Assembly (NCBI RefSeq): GCF_900187455.1
Contig: NZ_FYDX01000017.1
Location: 62,001-126,000, forward strand
Length of the DNA: 64,000 nucleotides
From: Pseudomonas sp. Irchel 3E13
GTDB taxonomy: Bacteria > Pseudomonadota > Gammaproteobacteria > Pseudomonadales > Pseudomonadaceae
Direction: 5' to 3'
The position numbers and the translations under genes were made by a program. This document shows, piece by piece, positions 34,265 to 42,962 of the stretch; the first letter of the stretch is position 1, and each line of letters opens with the position of its first letter. Below the pieces are notes generated by a model. That model was not told the DNA's origin, ran no database searches, and saw nothing but the letters and a program-made list of their open reading frames with translations.

Positions 34265-34816
34265 TCAGCGCAGCAGGGCGGAGTATCGATCGCAGTCGGT
34301 GGTGTGATCCATAACCATGCCGGTGGCCTGCATGAAGGCATAGCAGATGGTCGGTCCGACGAAGGTGAACCCGGCCTTTTGCAGCGCCTTGCTCATGGCC
34401 TTGGCCTCGTCGGTCACCGCCGGCACGTCGATGCGCTCGACAAAATGATTGATCTTCGGCTGGCCGCCGACAAAGGACCACAGCCACTGCGCCGGGTCTT
34501 GCAGTTCCAGCCACGCCCGCGCATTGCGCCGGGCGGCGTTGAGCTTCAGACGGTTGCGGATGATGCCGGGATCGAGCATGCGTTCCTCGATCTCTTCATC
34601 GGTCATCTGCGCCAGCCGGTGGGGATCGAAACCGAACAGCACTTGCCGATAACGCTCGCGCTTTTTCAGCACGGTGATCCACGACAGACCGGCCTGGAAT
34701 CCTTCCAGAAGCAGCATTTCGAAGAGCTGCCGGGCATCGCGCTGCGGCGTGCCCCATTCCTGATCGTGATAAGCCTGGTACAGCGGATCGTCGGTACACC
34801 AAAAGCAACGTGGCAT
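34265..34816 (-). CDS. tag: DNA-3-methyladenine glycosylase I
   Basis: A 183-residue base-excision enzyme for 3-methyladenine. The start MPRCFWCTDDPLYQAYHDQE, the GFQAGLSWITVLKKRERYR segment and the C-terminal zinc-site residues around ICYAFMQATGMVMDHTTDC are typical. It is divergent from glyQ and 39 bases upstream of the acyltransferase gene on the same strand. Confidence 0.95.
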   Translation of the reverse strand: MPRCFWCTDDPLYQAYHDQEWGTPQRDARQLFEMLLLEGFQAGLSWITVLKKRERYRQVLFGFDPHRLAQMTDEEIEERMLDPGIIRNRLKLNAARRNARAWLELQDPAQWLWSFVGGQPKINHFVERIDVPAVTDEAKAMSKALQKAGFTFVGPTICYAFMQATGMVMDHTTDCDRYSALLR

Positions 34817-34851
34817 AAAGCACCATGGGTAGAGGCCGGGGCGAATCGGGT

Positions 34852-34857
34852 TATACT
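34852..34857 (+). promoter_or_regulatory. -10 element of the glyQS promoter
   Basis: TATACT lies 42 bases upstream of the glyQ GTG. No good -35 is seen at 17 bases; GGTAGA is the closest, so strength may depend on an extended -10 context. Confidence 0.5.
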
Positions 34858-34898
34858 CCCGCTCTTTATATTCGCAGCCCTAGAAACAGGTGAATTTC

Positions 34899-35846
34899 GT
34901 GAGCCAGCCTACGCCAGCCGTGCGTACCTTCCAAGACTTGATCCTCGCGCTCCAGCAGTACTGGGCCGAGCAAGGTTGTGTGGTGCTTCAGCCCTACGAT
35001 ATGGAAGTGGGCGCCGGCACCTTTCATACCGCCACGTTTCTGCGCGCCGTAGGCCCGGAAACCTGGAACGCCGCTTACGTACAGCCAAGCCGTCGCCCGG
35101 CCGATGGCCGTTACGGTGAAAACCCCAACCGCCTGCAGCACTACTACCAGTTCCAGGTGGTGCTCAAGCCGAACCCGGCCAACTTCCAGGAGCTGTACCT
35201 CGGCTCGCTGAAAGCCATCGGCCTGGATCCGCTGGTTCACGACATCCGTTTCGTCGAAGACAACTGGGAATCGCCGACCCTCGGCGCCTGGGGTCTGGGT
35301 TGGGAAATCTGGCTCAACGGCATGGAAGTCACCCAGTTCACCTACTTCCAGCAAGTTGGCGGCATCGAATGCCTGCCGGTCACCGGTGAAATCACCTATG
35401 GCCTGGAACGTCTGGCCATGTACCTGCAGGGCGTCGACTCGGTCTACGACCTGGTCTGGACCGACGGTCCGTTCGGCAAGGTGACCTACGGCGACGTGTT
35501 CCACCAGAACGAAGTGGAGCAGTCGACCTACAACTTCGAACACGCCAACGTCGAGAAACTGTTCGAGCTGTTCGACTTCTACGAAAGCGAAGCCAACCGC
35601 CTGATCGAGCTGGAACTGCCGCTGCCGACCTACGAAATGGTCCTCAAGGCGTCCCACACCTTCAACCTGCTGGATGCCCGCCGCGCCATCTCGGTCACCG
35701 AGCGCCAGCGTTACATCCTGCGCGTGCGCACCCTGGCCCGCGCCGTGGCGCAGAGCTACCTGCTCGCTCGCGCCAAGCTGGGCTTCCCGATGGCAACCCC
35801 TGAATTGCGTGATGAAGTGTTGGCCAAGCTGGAGGCTGCAGAATGA
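34899..35846 (+). CDS. glyQ: glycyl-tRNA synthetase alpha subunit
   Basis: A 315-residue class II catalytic subunit of the alpha2-beta2 enzyme. It is essentially full length (TFQDLILALQQYWAEQGCVV to the Glu-rich tail). The GTG at 34899 (VSQPTPAV) is chosen because AGGTGA lies just before it and the length matches P. aeruginosa; a GTG at 34890 is the alternative. The stop overlaps the glyS start (ATGA). Confidence 0.98.
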   Translation: MSQPTPAVRTFQDLILALQQYWAEQGCVVLQPYDMEVGAGTFHTATFLRAVGPETWNAAYVQPSRRPADGRYGENPNRLQHYYQFQVVLKPNPANFQELYLGSLKAIGLDPLVHDIRFVEDNWESPTLGAWGLGWEIWLNGMEVTQFTYFQQVGGIECLPVTGEITYGLERLAMYLQGVDSVYDLVWTDGPFGKVTYGDVFHQNEVEQSTYNFEHANVEKLFELFDFYESEANRLIELELPLPTYEMVLKASHTFNLLDARRAISVTERQRYILRVRTLARAVAQSYLLARAKLGFPMATPELRDEVLAKLEAAE

Positions 35847-37897
35847 GTGCTCAAGATTTCCTGGTTGAACTGGGCACCGAAGAGCTGCCACCCAAGGCCC
35901 TGGCCAGCCTCGGCGATGCGTTTCTCGCCGGCATCGAAAAAGGCCTGCAGGCCGCCGGCCTGAACTACACCGGCAAACAGGTGTACGCCGCACCGCGTCG
36001 CCTGGCCGTGCTGATCCGTCAACTCGACACCCAGCAGCCAGACCGCAGCATCAACGTCGACGGCCCGCCCCGCCAGGCCGCATTCGACGCTGAAGGCAAC
36101 CCGACCCAGGCCGCCCTGGGTTTCGCCAAGAAGTGTGGCGTTGAACTGTCGGAAATCGACCAGAGCGGCGCCAAGCTGCGCTTCTCCCAGCACATCCCGG
36201 GCAAGGCCACCGCCAGCCTGCTGCCGACCATCGTCGAAGATTCGCTGAACGACCTGCCGATCCCCAAGCGCATGCGCTGGGGTGCTCGCCGCGAAGAGTT
36301 CGTGCGTCCGACCCAATGGCTGGTAATGCTGCTGGGTGACGAGGTGGTCGATTGCACCATCCTCGCCCAGACGGCCGGTCGCGAGTCTCGCGGCCACCGC
36401 TTCCACCACCCGGAAAACGTACGCATCAGCGCTCCGGCCAACTACCAGGAAGACCTGCGCAAGGCCTACGTCCTGGCCGACTTCGCCGAGCGTCGCGAGC
36501 TGATCAGCAAGCGCACCGCGGAACTGGCGATGCAGCAGGAAGGCACCGCGATCGTGCCGCCAGCGCTGCTGGACGAAGTGACCGCGCTGGTCGAGTGGCC
36601 GGTTCCGCTGGTCTGCTCGTTCGAGGAACGTTTCCTCGAAGTGCCGCAAGAAGCCCTGATCACCACCATGCAGGACAACCAGAAGTACTTCTGCCTGCTG
36701 GACGTCGACGGCAAGCTGCTGCCGCGCTTCATCACCGTGGCCAACGTCGAGAGCCGCGATCCGAAGCAGATCGTCGAAGGCAACGAGAAGGTCGTGCGCC
36801 CACGCCTGACCGACGCCGAGTTCTTCTTCAAGCAGGACAAGAAGCAGCCACTGGCAAGCTTCAACGACCGCCTGCAGAACGTGGTCTTCCAGGCCCAGTT
36901 GGGCAGCGTTTTCGACAAGGCCGAGCGCGTTTCGAATCTGGCCGCGTTCATCGCCGGCAAGATCGGCGGCGACGCCCAGCGTGCTGCCCGCGCGGGTCTG
37001 CTGTCCAAGTGCGACCTGGCCTCCGAGATGGTCGGTGAATTCCCTGAAATGCAGGGCGTTGCCGGTTACTACTACGCGCTCAACGACGGCGAGCCGGAAG
37101 ATGTCGCCCTGGCCCTGAACGAGCAGTACATGCCGCGCGGTGCTGGCGCTGAACTGCCATCGACCCTGACCGGCGCGGCCGTGGCCATCGCCGACAAGCT
37201 CGACACCCTGGTCGGCATCTTCGGTATCGGCATGCTGCCAACCGGCAGCAAAGACCCGTATGCACTGCGTCGTGCGGCCCTGGGCGTACTGCGCATCCTG
37301 ATCGAGAAGCAACTGGACCTGGACCTGACCGAAGCAGTCGACTTCGCGGTCAAGCAGTTCGGTGCCAAGGTCAAGCCGGCCGGCCTGGCCGAGCTGGTGC
37401 TGGAGTTCATCTTCGACCGCCTGCGTGCGCGCTACGAAGATGAAGGCATCGATGTTGCCACCTACCTGTCGGTCCGTGCCCTGAAGCCGGGTTCGGCGCT
37501 GGACTTCGACCAGCGCGTGCAGGCCGTACAGGCCTTCCGCCAACTGCCGGAAGCCGCCGCCCTGGCCGCGGTGAACAAGCGCGTGTCGAACCTGCTGAGC
37601 AAAGCCGAAGGCACCGTGGCCACCACCGTCGAGCCGAAGTACTTCGACAACGCCAACGAGTTCTCGCTGTACTCGGCGATCCAGCAGGCCGACCACGCCG
37701 TGCAACCGCTGGCAGCAGCGCGTCAGTACCGCGAGTCGCTGGCGCGTCTGGCTGCCCTGCGTGAGCCGGTGGATGCGTTCTTCGAAGCGGTGATGGTCAA
37801 TGCCGAGGACGCCAACGTGCGGGCCAACCGTTATGCCCTGCTCAGCCGCCTGCGCGGTCTGTTCCTGGGCGTGGCCGACATCTCGCTGCTGGGGTAA
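35843..37897 (+). CDS. glyS: glycyl-tRNA synthetase beta subunit
   Basis: A 684-residue beta subunit that recognises tRNA-Gly, starting SAQDFLVELGTEELPPKAL as in other GlyS proteins, with an HD-like middle region and a C-terminal anticodon-binding part. Translation is coupled to glyQ by the ATGA overlap. Three bases separate its stop from gmhB. Confidence 0.98.
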   Translation: MSAQDFLVELGTEELPPKALASLGDAFLAGIEKGLQAAGLNYTGKQVYAAPRRLAVLIRQLDTQQPDRSINVDGPPRQAAFDAEGNPTQAALGFAKKCGVELSEIDQSGAKLRFSQHIPGKATASLLPTIVEDSLNDLPIPKRMRWGARREEFVRPTQWLVMLLGDEVVDCTILAQTAGRESRGHRFHHPENVRISAPANYQEDLRKAYVLADFAERRELISKRTAELAMQQEGTAIVPPALLDEVTALVEWPVPLVCSFEERFLEVPQEALITTMQDNQKYFCLLDVDGKLLPRFITVANVESRDPKQIVEGNEKVVRPRLTDAEFFFKQDKKQPLASFNDRLQNVVFQAQLGSVFDKAERVSNLAAFIAGKIGGDAQRAARAGLLSKCDLASEMVGEFPEMQGVAGYYYALNDGEPEDVALALNEQYMPRGAGAELPSTLTGAAVAIADKLDTLVGIFGIGMLPTGSKDPYALRRAALGVLRILIEKQLDLDLTEAVDFAVKQFGAKVKPAGLAELVLEFIFDRLRARYEDEGIDVATYLSVRALKPGSALDFDQRVQAVQAFRQLPEAAALAAVNKRVSNLLSKAEGTVATTVEPKYFDNANEFSLYSAIQQADHAVQPLAAARQYRESLARLAALREPVDAFFEAVMVNAEDANVRANRYALLSRLRGLFLGVADISLLG

Positions 37898-37900
37898 GCC

Positions 37901-38434
37901 TTGAAACTGCTGATTCTCGATCGTGACGGGGTGATCAACCAGGACTCCGACGCCTACATCAAGTCGCTGGAGGAATGGATTCCGATCCCCGGCTCGATCG
38001 AGGCCATCGCGCAGTTGAGCCAGGCCGGCTGGACGGTGGCCGTCGCCACCAACCAGTCCGGCATCGCTCGCGGCTACTACCCGCTGTCGACCCTCGACGC
38101 CATGCACGCCCGCCTGCGTGAGCTGGTGGCCGCGCTGGGTGGCGAAGTCGGGCTGATCGTCCACTGCCCGCACGGGCCGGACGATGGCTGCGATTGCCGC
38201 AAGCCAAAGCCCGGAATGCTGCGGCAGATTGCCCAACACTATGACGCCAGCCTCGCTGGCGTGTGGTTCGTCGGCGACAGCAGCGGTGACCTGGAAGCTG
38301 CGGCAACCGTCGATGCTCAACCGGTTCTGGTACGCACCGGCAAGGGTGAGAAGACCCTGGCCAAGGGCGTTGCGCCGGATACACTGATTTTCGATGACCT
38401 GGCTGCCGTCGCCAGAGCACTTATCCACAAATAG
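37901..38434 (+). CDS. gmhB: D,D-heptose 1,7-bisphosphate phosphatase
   Basis: A 177-residue HAD phosphatase that makes heptose 1-phosphate for the LPS core. The catalytic motif is LDRDGVINQDSD (about 6-17), the zinc loop is CPHGPDDGCDCRKPKP (about 91-106), and motif IV is FVGDSSGDLEAA. The start is a TTG, right after the glyS stop, which suggests low or coupled translation. A DnaA-box 9-mer (38421) covers the 3' end. Confidence 0.95.
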   Translation: MKLLILDRDGVINQDSDAYIKSLEEWIPIPGSIEAIAQLSQAGWTVAVATNQSGIARGYYPLSTLDAMHARLRELVAALGGEVGLIVHCPHGPDDGCDCRKPKPGMLRQIAQHYDASLAGVWFVGDSSGDLEAAATVDAQPVLVRTGKGEKTLAKGVAPDTLIFDDLAAVARALIHK

Positions 38435-38497
38435 CGCGCCTGCCCCTTGCGGGCGCACTCTTATTAGGCGGGCCCTCCCGCAACGGTACAAGCCGCT

Positions 38498-39271
38498 ATG
38501 TCGATCCTGCAGGCGATCAGAATCGTTCCCTTTTATCTGTTGTTGGGCGCCAGCGCGCTGATCTGGTGTTCACTCAGCTTCTTTATCGCGCCATTCCTGC
38601 CGTTCCGTTATCGCTATCGCTGGATCAACGTCTACTGGTGCCGCTTCGCGCTGGTGCTGGTGCGGGTGTTCCTGAATATCCGGGTCAAGGTGACCGGCGC
38701 CGAAAACATCCCCGAGCGCCCCTGCGTGATCCTCTCCAATCACCAGAGCACCTGGGAAACCTTCTTCCTCTCCGCGTACTTCCAGCCTCTGAGCCAGGTG
38801 CTCAAGCGCGAGTTGCTGTACGTGCCGTTCTTCGGATGGGCCATGGCCATGCTGCGGCCGATCGCCATCGACCGCGATAACCCCAAAGCCGCCCTGAAAC
38901 AGGTTGCAGCCAAAGGCGATAAGTTGCTCAAGGAACGTGTCTGGGTGCTGATCTTCCCGGAAGGCACCCGCGTGCCCTTCGGCCAGATCGGCAAGTTCTC
39001 GCGCAGTGGCGCCGCCCTGGCGGTGAACGCCGACCTGCCAGTACTGCCCATTGCCCACAACGCTGGCAAGTACTGGCCCAAGGAAGGCTGGGGCAAGCGC
39101 GCCGGCACCATCGAAGTGGTTATCGGCGAGCCGATGTGGGCCGAAGGCAGTGGTCCGCGGGCAATCGCCGAACTGAACGACCGCGCTGCGGCCTGGAACG
39201 AAAAGACCCAGCGCGAACTGGGTTCGCTGCCACCTCTGCAGGCGGTCAGCGAAACCCAGTCGGTCGCTTGA
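38498..39271 (+). CDS. plsC: 1-acyl-sn-glycerol-3-phosphate acyltransferase
   Basis: A 257-residue membrane enzyme of phosphatidic acid synthesis. The first hydrophobic helix is FYLLLGASALIWCSLSFFIA; the acyltransferase motifs are NHQSTWETFF (H-x4-E instead of the usual H-x4-D) and FPEGTRVPFGQ. It follows gmhB by 63 bases, probably in the glyQS-gmhB-plsC unit. In P. aeruginosa the homologue at this site is called LptA/PA0005. Confidence 0.92.
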   Translation: MSILQAIRIVPFYLLLGASALIWCSLSFFIAPFLPFRYRYRWINVYWCRFALVLVRVFLNIRVKVTGAENIPERPCVILSNHQSTWETFFLSAYFQPLSQVLKRELLYVPFFGWAMAMLRPIAIDRDNPKAALKQVAAKGDKLLKERVWVLIFPEGTRVPFGQIGKFSRSGAALAVNADLPVLPIAHNAGKYWPKEGWGKRAGTIEVVIGEPMWAEGSGPRAIAELNDRAAAWNEKTQRELGSLPPLQAVSETQSVA

Positions 39272-39431
39272 CCCGTTCTGTGGATAACTTGTTGACAATA
39301 TTTGGATTGCTTACGAAAAAACGCGCTAACTCATTAATCTACTTACATATTTCTATGTATGACTGTTTCGTGTAAATCGTGCATAAGTTTTTTCGCGGAA
39401 TAAAAAAACCGGCTTTTACGCCGGTTTTTTT
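39272..39431 (+). other. AT-rich region with nested stems after plsC, possible small RNA
   Basis: This segment is much more AT-rich than its surroundings. It holds a consensus DnaA box (39279-39287), TTGACA (39292-39297), a 9-bp complementary pair CGAAAAAAC/GTTTTTTCG (39314-39322 with 39387-39395), a small hairpin TACATA/TATGTA (39344-39359) and then the terminator. It could be a short transcript or a long 3' untranslated region of plsC. No -10 matches well. Confidence 0.35.
39402..39431. terminator. bidirectional rho-independent terminator
   Basis: A7, CCGGC (39409-39413), TTTTAC loop, GCCGG (39420-39424) and T7. It is placed to end the plsC transcript (+) and the MFS gene (-). Confidence 0.9.
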
Positions 39432-39442
39432 GTGCCTGTTAT

Positions 39443-41065
39443 TCACACCTTGTCGATGTCTACGTCGCGGGTCTCTTTCAGGCAGAACAGCCCCACCACC
39501 AGACTGACGCCGGTGATCAGCACCGGATACCAAAGCCCGTAGAAAATATCGCCGGTGTACACCACCAGGGCGAACGATACGGTGGGCAGGAAACCGCCGA
39601 ACCAGCCGTTGCCGATGTGGTAGGGCAGGGACATCGAGGTGTAGCGGATGCGGGTCGGGAACAACTCGACCATCACCGCGGCCAGCGGTCCGTAGGTCAT
39701 GGTGGCGATCAGAATCATCACCACGATCAGCAGCACCACCATCGGCTGGTTGACGCTGCTGGCGTCGGCTTTGGACGGGTAGCCCGCCTTCTCGATGGCG
39801 GCGCGCATCGCGGCCTCGTCGAAGCCCTCGATGCGCTGCTCACCCACCATCACTGCCACGCTGCTGCCGGCAGGCACCGATTGCGAGCTGTACGGCAGGC
39901 CCTGTTTGACCAGGAACGTCTTGACCTTGTCGCACGGGCTGTCGAAACGCGCCTTGCCCACCGGGTCGAACTGGAAGGTGCAGCCGGCAGGATCAGCCAT
40001 CACCACGATGGGCGACTGACGGCTGGCGGTGTCGATCTGCGGGTTGGCGTAGTGGCTCAGCGCTTTGAATAGCGGGAAGTAGAGTAGGGTGGCGAGCAAC
40101 AGGCCCGTCATCAGGATCGGCTTGCGCCCGATGCGGTCCGACAACCAGCCAAAGAAGACGAAGAACGGCGCGCCGATCACCACGCTGATGATCAGCAGGG
40201 TGTTGGCCTGGGCCGGGTCCATCTTGAGCATCTGGGTCATGAAGAACAGCACGTAGAACTGCGCGGTGTAGAAGGTTACCGCCTGCCCGGCGTTGATGCT
40301 GAACAGCGCCGTCAGAACGACCTTGAGGTTCGGCCAGGAGGTGAAGGACTCGCGGATCGGCGACTTGCTGATCTTGCCTTGGGCCTTCATTTTCACGAAG
40401 GCCGGCGACTCATGCATGCTCATGCGGATCCAGGTGGAGATCGCCAGCAGCACGATGGACAGCAGGAACGGCAGGCGCCAACCCCAGGTTTCGAACTGGT
40501 CGCCACTGATGTAGCGGCTGCCCAGCACCACCAGCAGCGACAGCAGCAGACCAAGCGTCGCGGTGGACTGGATAAAGCCTGTGTGGAAACCGCGTTTGCC
40601 GTGCGGGGCGTGTTCGGCAACGTAGGTCGCCGCGCCGCCGTACTCACCGCCCAGCGCCAGGCCCTGGAGCATGCGCAGCACTACCAGGATGATCGGTGCG
40701 GCGATGCCGATGCTGGCGTAGGTTGGCAGCAAGCCCACGGCGAAGGTCGACAGGCCCATCAGCACGATGGTCACCAGGAAGGTGTACTTGCGGCCGATCA
40801 TGTCTCCCAGCCGCCCGAACACCAGGGCACCGAAAGGCCTGACCAGGAACCCGGCGGCAAATGCCATCAGCGCAAAGATGAACGCCGTGGTGTCGTTGAC
40901 CCCGGCGAAGAACTGCTTGCTGATAACCGCGGCCAACGCCCCGTAGAGAAAAAAGTCATACCACTCGAAAACCGTCCCGAGGGATGACGCGAAAATGATC
41001 TTGCGCTCTTCGCGGCGGCTGCTGGCCGTCGTGGTCGCGCCCTGTTGCTGGATGGTGTCCGACAT
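39443..41065 (-). CDS. MFS transporter, MHS-type, with large periplasmic insertion
   Basis: A 540-residue major facilitator of the metabolite:H+ symporter (ShiA/ProP-like) group. The N-terminal region FEWYDFFLYGALAAV and the RPFGALVFGRLGDMIGRK loop are typical. An unusual stretch of about 100 residues with two Cys (DPAGCTFQF, FDSPCDKV) and a mixed polar sequence lies between later membrane segments (about residues 345-445). The ATG at 41065 suits the family start. It follows the GMC oxidoreductase gene by 109 bases on the same strand, so it may import that enzyme's substrate. Confidence 0.88.
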   Translation of the reverse strand: MSDTIQQQGATTTASSRREERKIIFASSLGTVFEWYDFFLYGALAAVISKQFFAGVNDTTAFIFALMAFAAGFLVRPFGALVFGRLGDMIGRKYTFLVTIVLMGLSTFAVGLLPTYASIGIAAPIILVVLRMLQGLALGGEYGGAATYVAEHAPHGKRGFHTGFIQSTATLGLLLSLLVVLGSRYISGDQFETWGWRLPFLLSIVLLAISTWIRMSMHESPAFVKMKAQGKISKSPIRESFTSWPNLKVVLTALFSINAGQAVTFYTAQFYVLFFMTQMLKMDPAQANTLLIISVVIGAPFFVFFGWLSDRIGRKPILMTGLLLATLLYFPLFKALSHYANPQIDTASRQSPIVVMADPAGCTFQFDPVGKARFDSPCDKVKTFLVKQGLPYSSQSVPAGSSVAVMVGEQRIEGFDEAAMRAAIEKAGYPSKADASSVNQPMVVLLIVVMILIATMTYGPLAAVMVELFPTRIRYTSMSLPYHIGNGWFGGFLPTVSFALVVYTGDIFYGLWYPVLITGVSLVVGLFCLKETRDVDIDKV

Positions 41066-41174
41066 CGTGCTGTCCTCGGCCCACGTTGGGGCACAGTGAT
41101 TATTGTTGTTGTCCACTGTCGACACCGGTCGACTGCTGCCGGTGTCACTGTTGCCACGCCGCCCCGCGCAAGGC

Positions 41175-42824
41175 TCAGGGCGTCGCTATCTTCGTGCGGT
41201 CACTGCGGGTGCTGACGGCCTCATGGCCCTGGCGGATCAGTTGCGCGGCCTTTTCCGCGATCATCAAGGTGGGTGAGCAGGTATTGCCGGAAACGATGTT
41301 CGGCATGATCGACGCATCGGCGATGCGCAGGCCGCCGACGCCATGAACCCGCAACTGCGCGTCCACCACATCCAGCGGCCCGTTGCCCATGCGGCAGGTG
41401 CCCACCGGGTGGAAGATGGTGGTGCCGATCTGGCCGGCGGCGGCGTACAGGTCTTCGTCACTCTGCAACGTCGGTCCCGGCAGGTACTCGCGCGGCGAGA
41501 AGGGCGCAAGGGCAGGGGACTGGACGATGTTGCGGGTCAGGCGGATGGCCTGGGCGGCGACCTGCAGGTCTTCCGGCGCGCTGAGGTAATTGGGGTCGAT
41601 CACTGGCGCGTCGGCAGGGTCCGCCGAGCGGATATCCACACGTCCGCGGCTGAGCGGGCGCAAGTTACACACCGACGCCGTGAAGGCGGCGAAGCGGTGC
41701 AACGGCTCGCCAAAGCGGTCCAGCGACAGCGGCTGAACGTGGTACTGGAGATTCGGCGAAGCCTGCTCCGGACCTGAACGCACGAACGCGCCCAGTTGGC
41801 TCGGCGCCATGGCCAGCGGGCCACTGCGGTCATAGAGATAACGCAGGCCCATGCCCATCTTGCCGAAGAGCGTGTTGGCCACCTGATTGAGGGTGCGGAC
41901 GTTGTCGACCTGATAGATCAGCCGCAGTTGCAGATGGTCCTGCAGGTTGCCGCCAACACCCGGCAGCTCATGGTTCACGCCGATGCCCAAGCGCTCCAGC
42001 AGCGGCCGAGGGCCGATGCCGGAACGCTGAAGGATTCCCGGCGAACCGACGGAGCCGGCGCACAGGATCACTTCACGGCGCGCGTCGAAGTTCTGCCATT
42101 GCCCCTGCCACCGTGCGCGCACCGCAGAGGCACGGCCGTTCTCCAGCAGCACACGGTCCACGTCGACACCCGTCAATACGCTCAGGTTGGTGCGGTGGGC
42201 AATGGGCCGGAGAAACGCCTTGGAGGCATTCCAGCGCACGCCGGCTTTCTGGTTGACCTGAAAATATCCACAGCCCTGGTTATCGCCGCCGTTGAAGTCA
42301 TCGACGCTGGCGATCCCCTGTTGCGCGGCCGCCTCGCGAAACGCGTCGAGGATCGCCCAGGAATAACGCTGCTGCTCGACCCGCCATTCACCCTCAGCAC
42401 CGTGCGCCTCGCTGGCGCCGGCGTAGTGACGCTCGCTCGCCTTGAACAGCGGCAGCACATCCTTCCACGCCCAGCCGGGATTGCCCTCGTCGGCCCAGCG
42501 GTCATAGTCGCCGGACTGCCCGCGCATGTAGATCATGCCGTTGATCGAGGAACAACCGCCGAGCACCTTGCCCCGTGGATAACCCAGGCTGCGTCCGTTG
42601 AGGCCGGCTTGGGATTCGGTCTTGAAGCACCAGTCGGTGCGTGGATTACCAATGCAGTAGAGATAACCGACCGGGATATGAATCCATGGGTAGTTGTCGC
42701 GGCCACCGGCTTCGAGCAGGGCAACGCGACAGGAAGGATCGGCGGACAACCGGTTCGCCAGCAGGCAACCCGCGGGACCGGCACCGACGATGACGTAGTC
42801 GTAGGAATGATCGGCTGATGGCAT
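41175..42824 (-). CDS. GMC-family FAD-dependent alcohol/choline dehydrogenase
   Basis: A 549-residue flavoprotein of the glucose-methanol-choline family. The ADP-binding fold is YDYVIVGAGPAGCLLANRL (residues 8-26), the GMC signatures are PRGKVLGGCSSINGMIYMRG and GSVGSPGILQRSGIGP, and the catalytic His-x-Asn region is near HPVGTCRMG and VSGNTCSPT. It resembles AlkJ and BetA; the substrate is unknown. It is divergent from a LysR gene and upstream of an MFS transporter, an inducible catabolic arrangement. Confidence 0.9.
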   Translation of the reverse strand: MPSADHSYDYVIVGAGPAGCLLANRLSADPSCRVALLEAGGRDNYPWIHIPVGYLYCIGNPRTDWCFKTESQAGLNGRSLGYPRGKVLGGCSSINGMIYMRGQSGDYDRWADEGNPGWAWKDVLPLFKASERHYAGASEAHGAEGEWRVEQQRYSWAILDAFREAAAQQGIASVDDFNGGDNQGCGYFQVNQKAGVRWNASKAFLRPIAHRTNLSVLTGVDVDRVLLENGRASAVRARWQGQWQNFDARREVILCAGSVGSPGILQRSGIGPRPLLERLGIGVNHELPGVGGNLQDHLQLRLIYQVDNVRTLNQVANTLFGKMGMGLRYLYDRSGPLAMAPSQLGAFVRSGPEQASPNLQYHVQPLSLDRFGEPLHRFAAFTASVCNLRPLSRGRVDIRSADPADAPVIDPNYLSAPEDLQVAAQAIRLTRNIVQSPALAPFSPREYLPGPTLQSDEDLYAAAGQIGTTIFHPVGTCRMGNGPLDVVDAQLRVHGVGGLRIADASIMPNIVSGNTCSPTLMIAEKAAQLIRQGHEAVSTRSDRTKIATP

Positions 42825-42885
42825 GAAGACCTCGCGCCTGATTTTTATTCTTGTCTTTCTTCAGTGTTATTGATTATTTTCGAGA

Positions 42886-42903
42886 TGAAAACGTTCGTTT
42901 TCA
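42886..42903. promoter_or_regulatory. palindromic operator candidate between GMC and LysR genes
   Basis: TGAAAACG, TT, CGTTTTCA: perfect 8-base arms with a 2-base centre. It stands 62 bases from the GMC start and 59 bases from the LysR start, almost exactly between the divergent genes. Confidence 0.6.
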
Positions 42904-42962
42904 CTCAACCGCTGTGCGTTTAAACACAACGCCGGCAAGCCTGCGGTTAACAGGGACAGCCT

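Noticed and set aside
35756..38491. Minus-strand frame of about 910 codons opposite glyS and gmhB
   Set aside because: It lies opposite conserved housekeeping genes; its composition is that of a shadow frame.
39292..39320. Full sigma-70 promoter after plsC
   Set aside because: TTGACA is present but 16-18 bases downstream is a run of A (GAAAAA), not a TATAAT-like hexamer.
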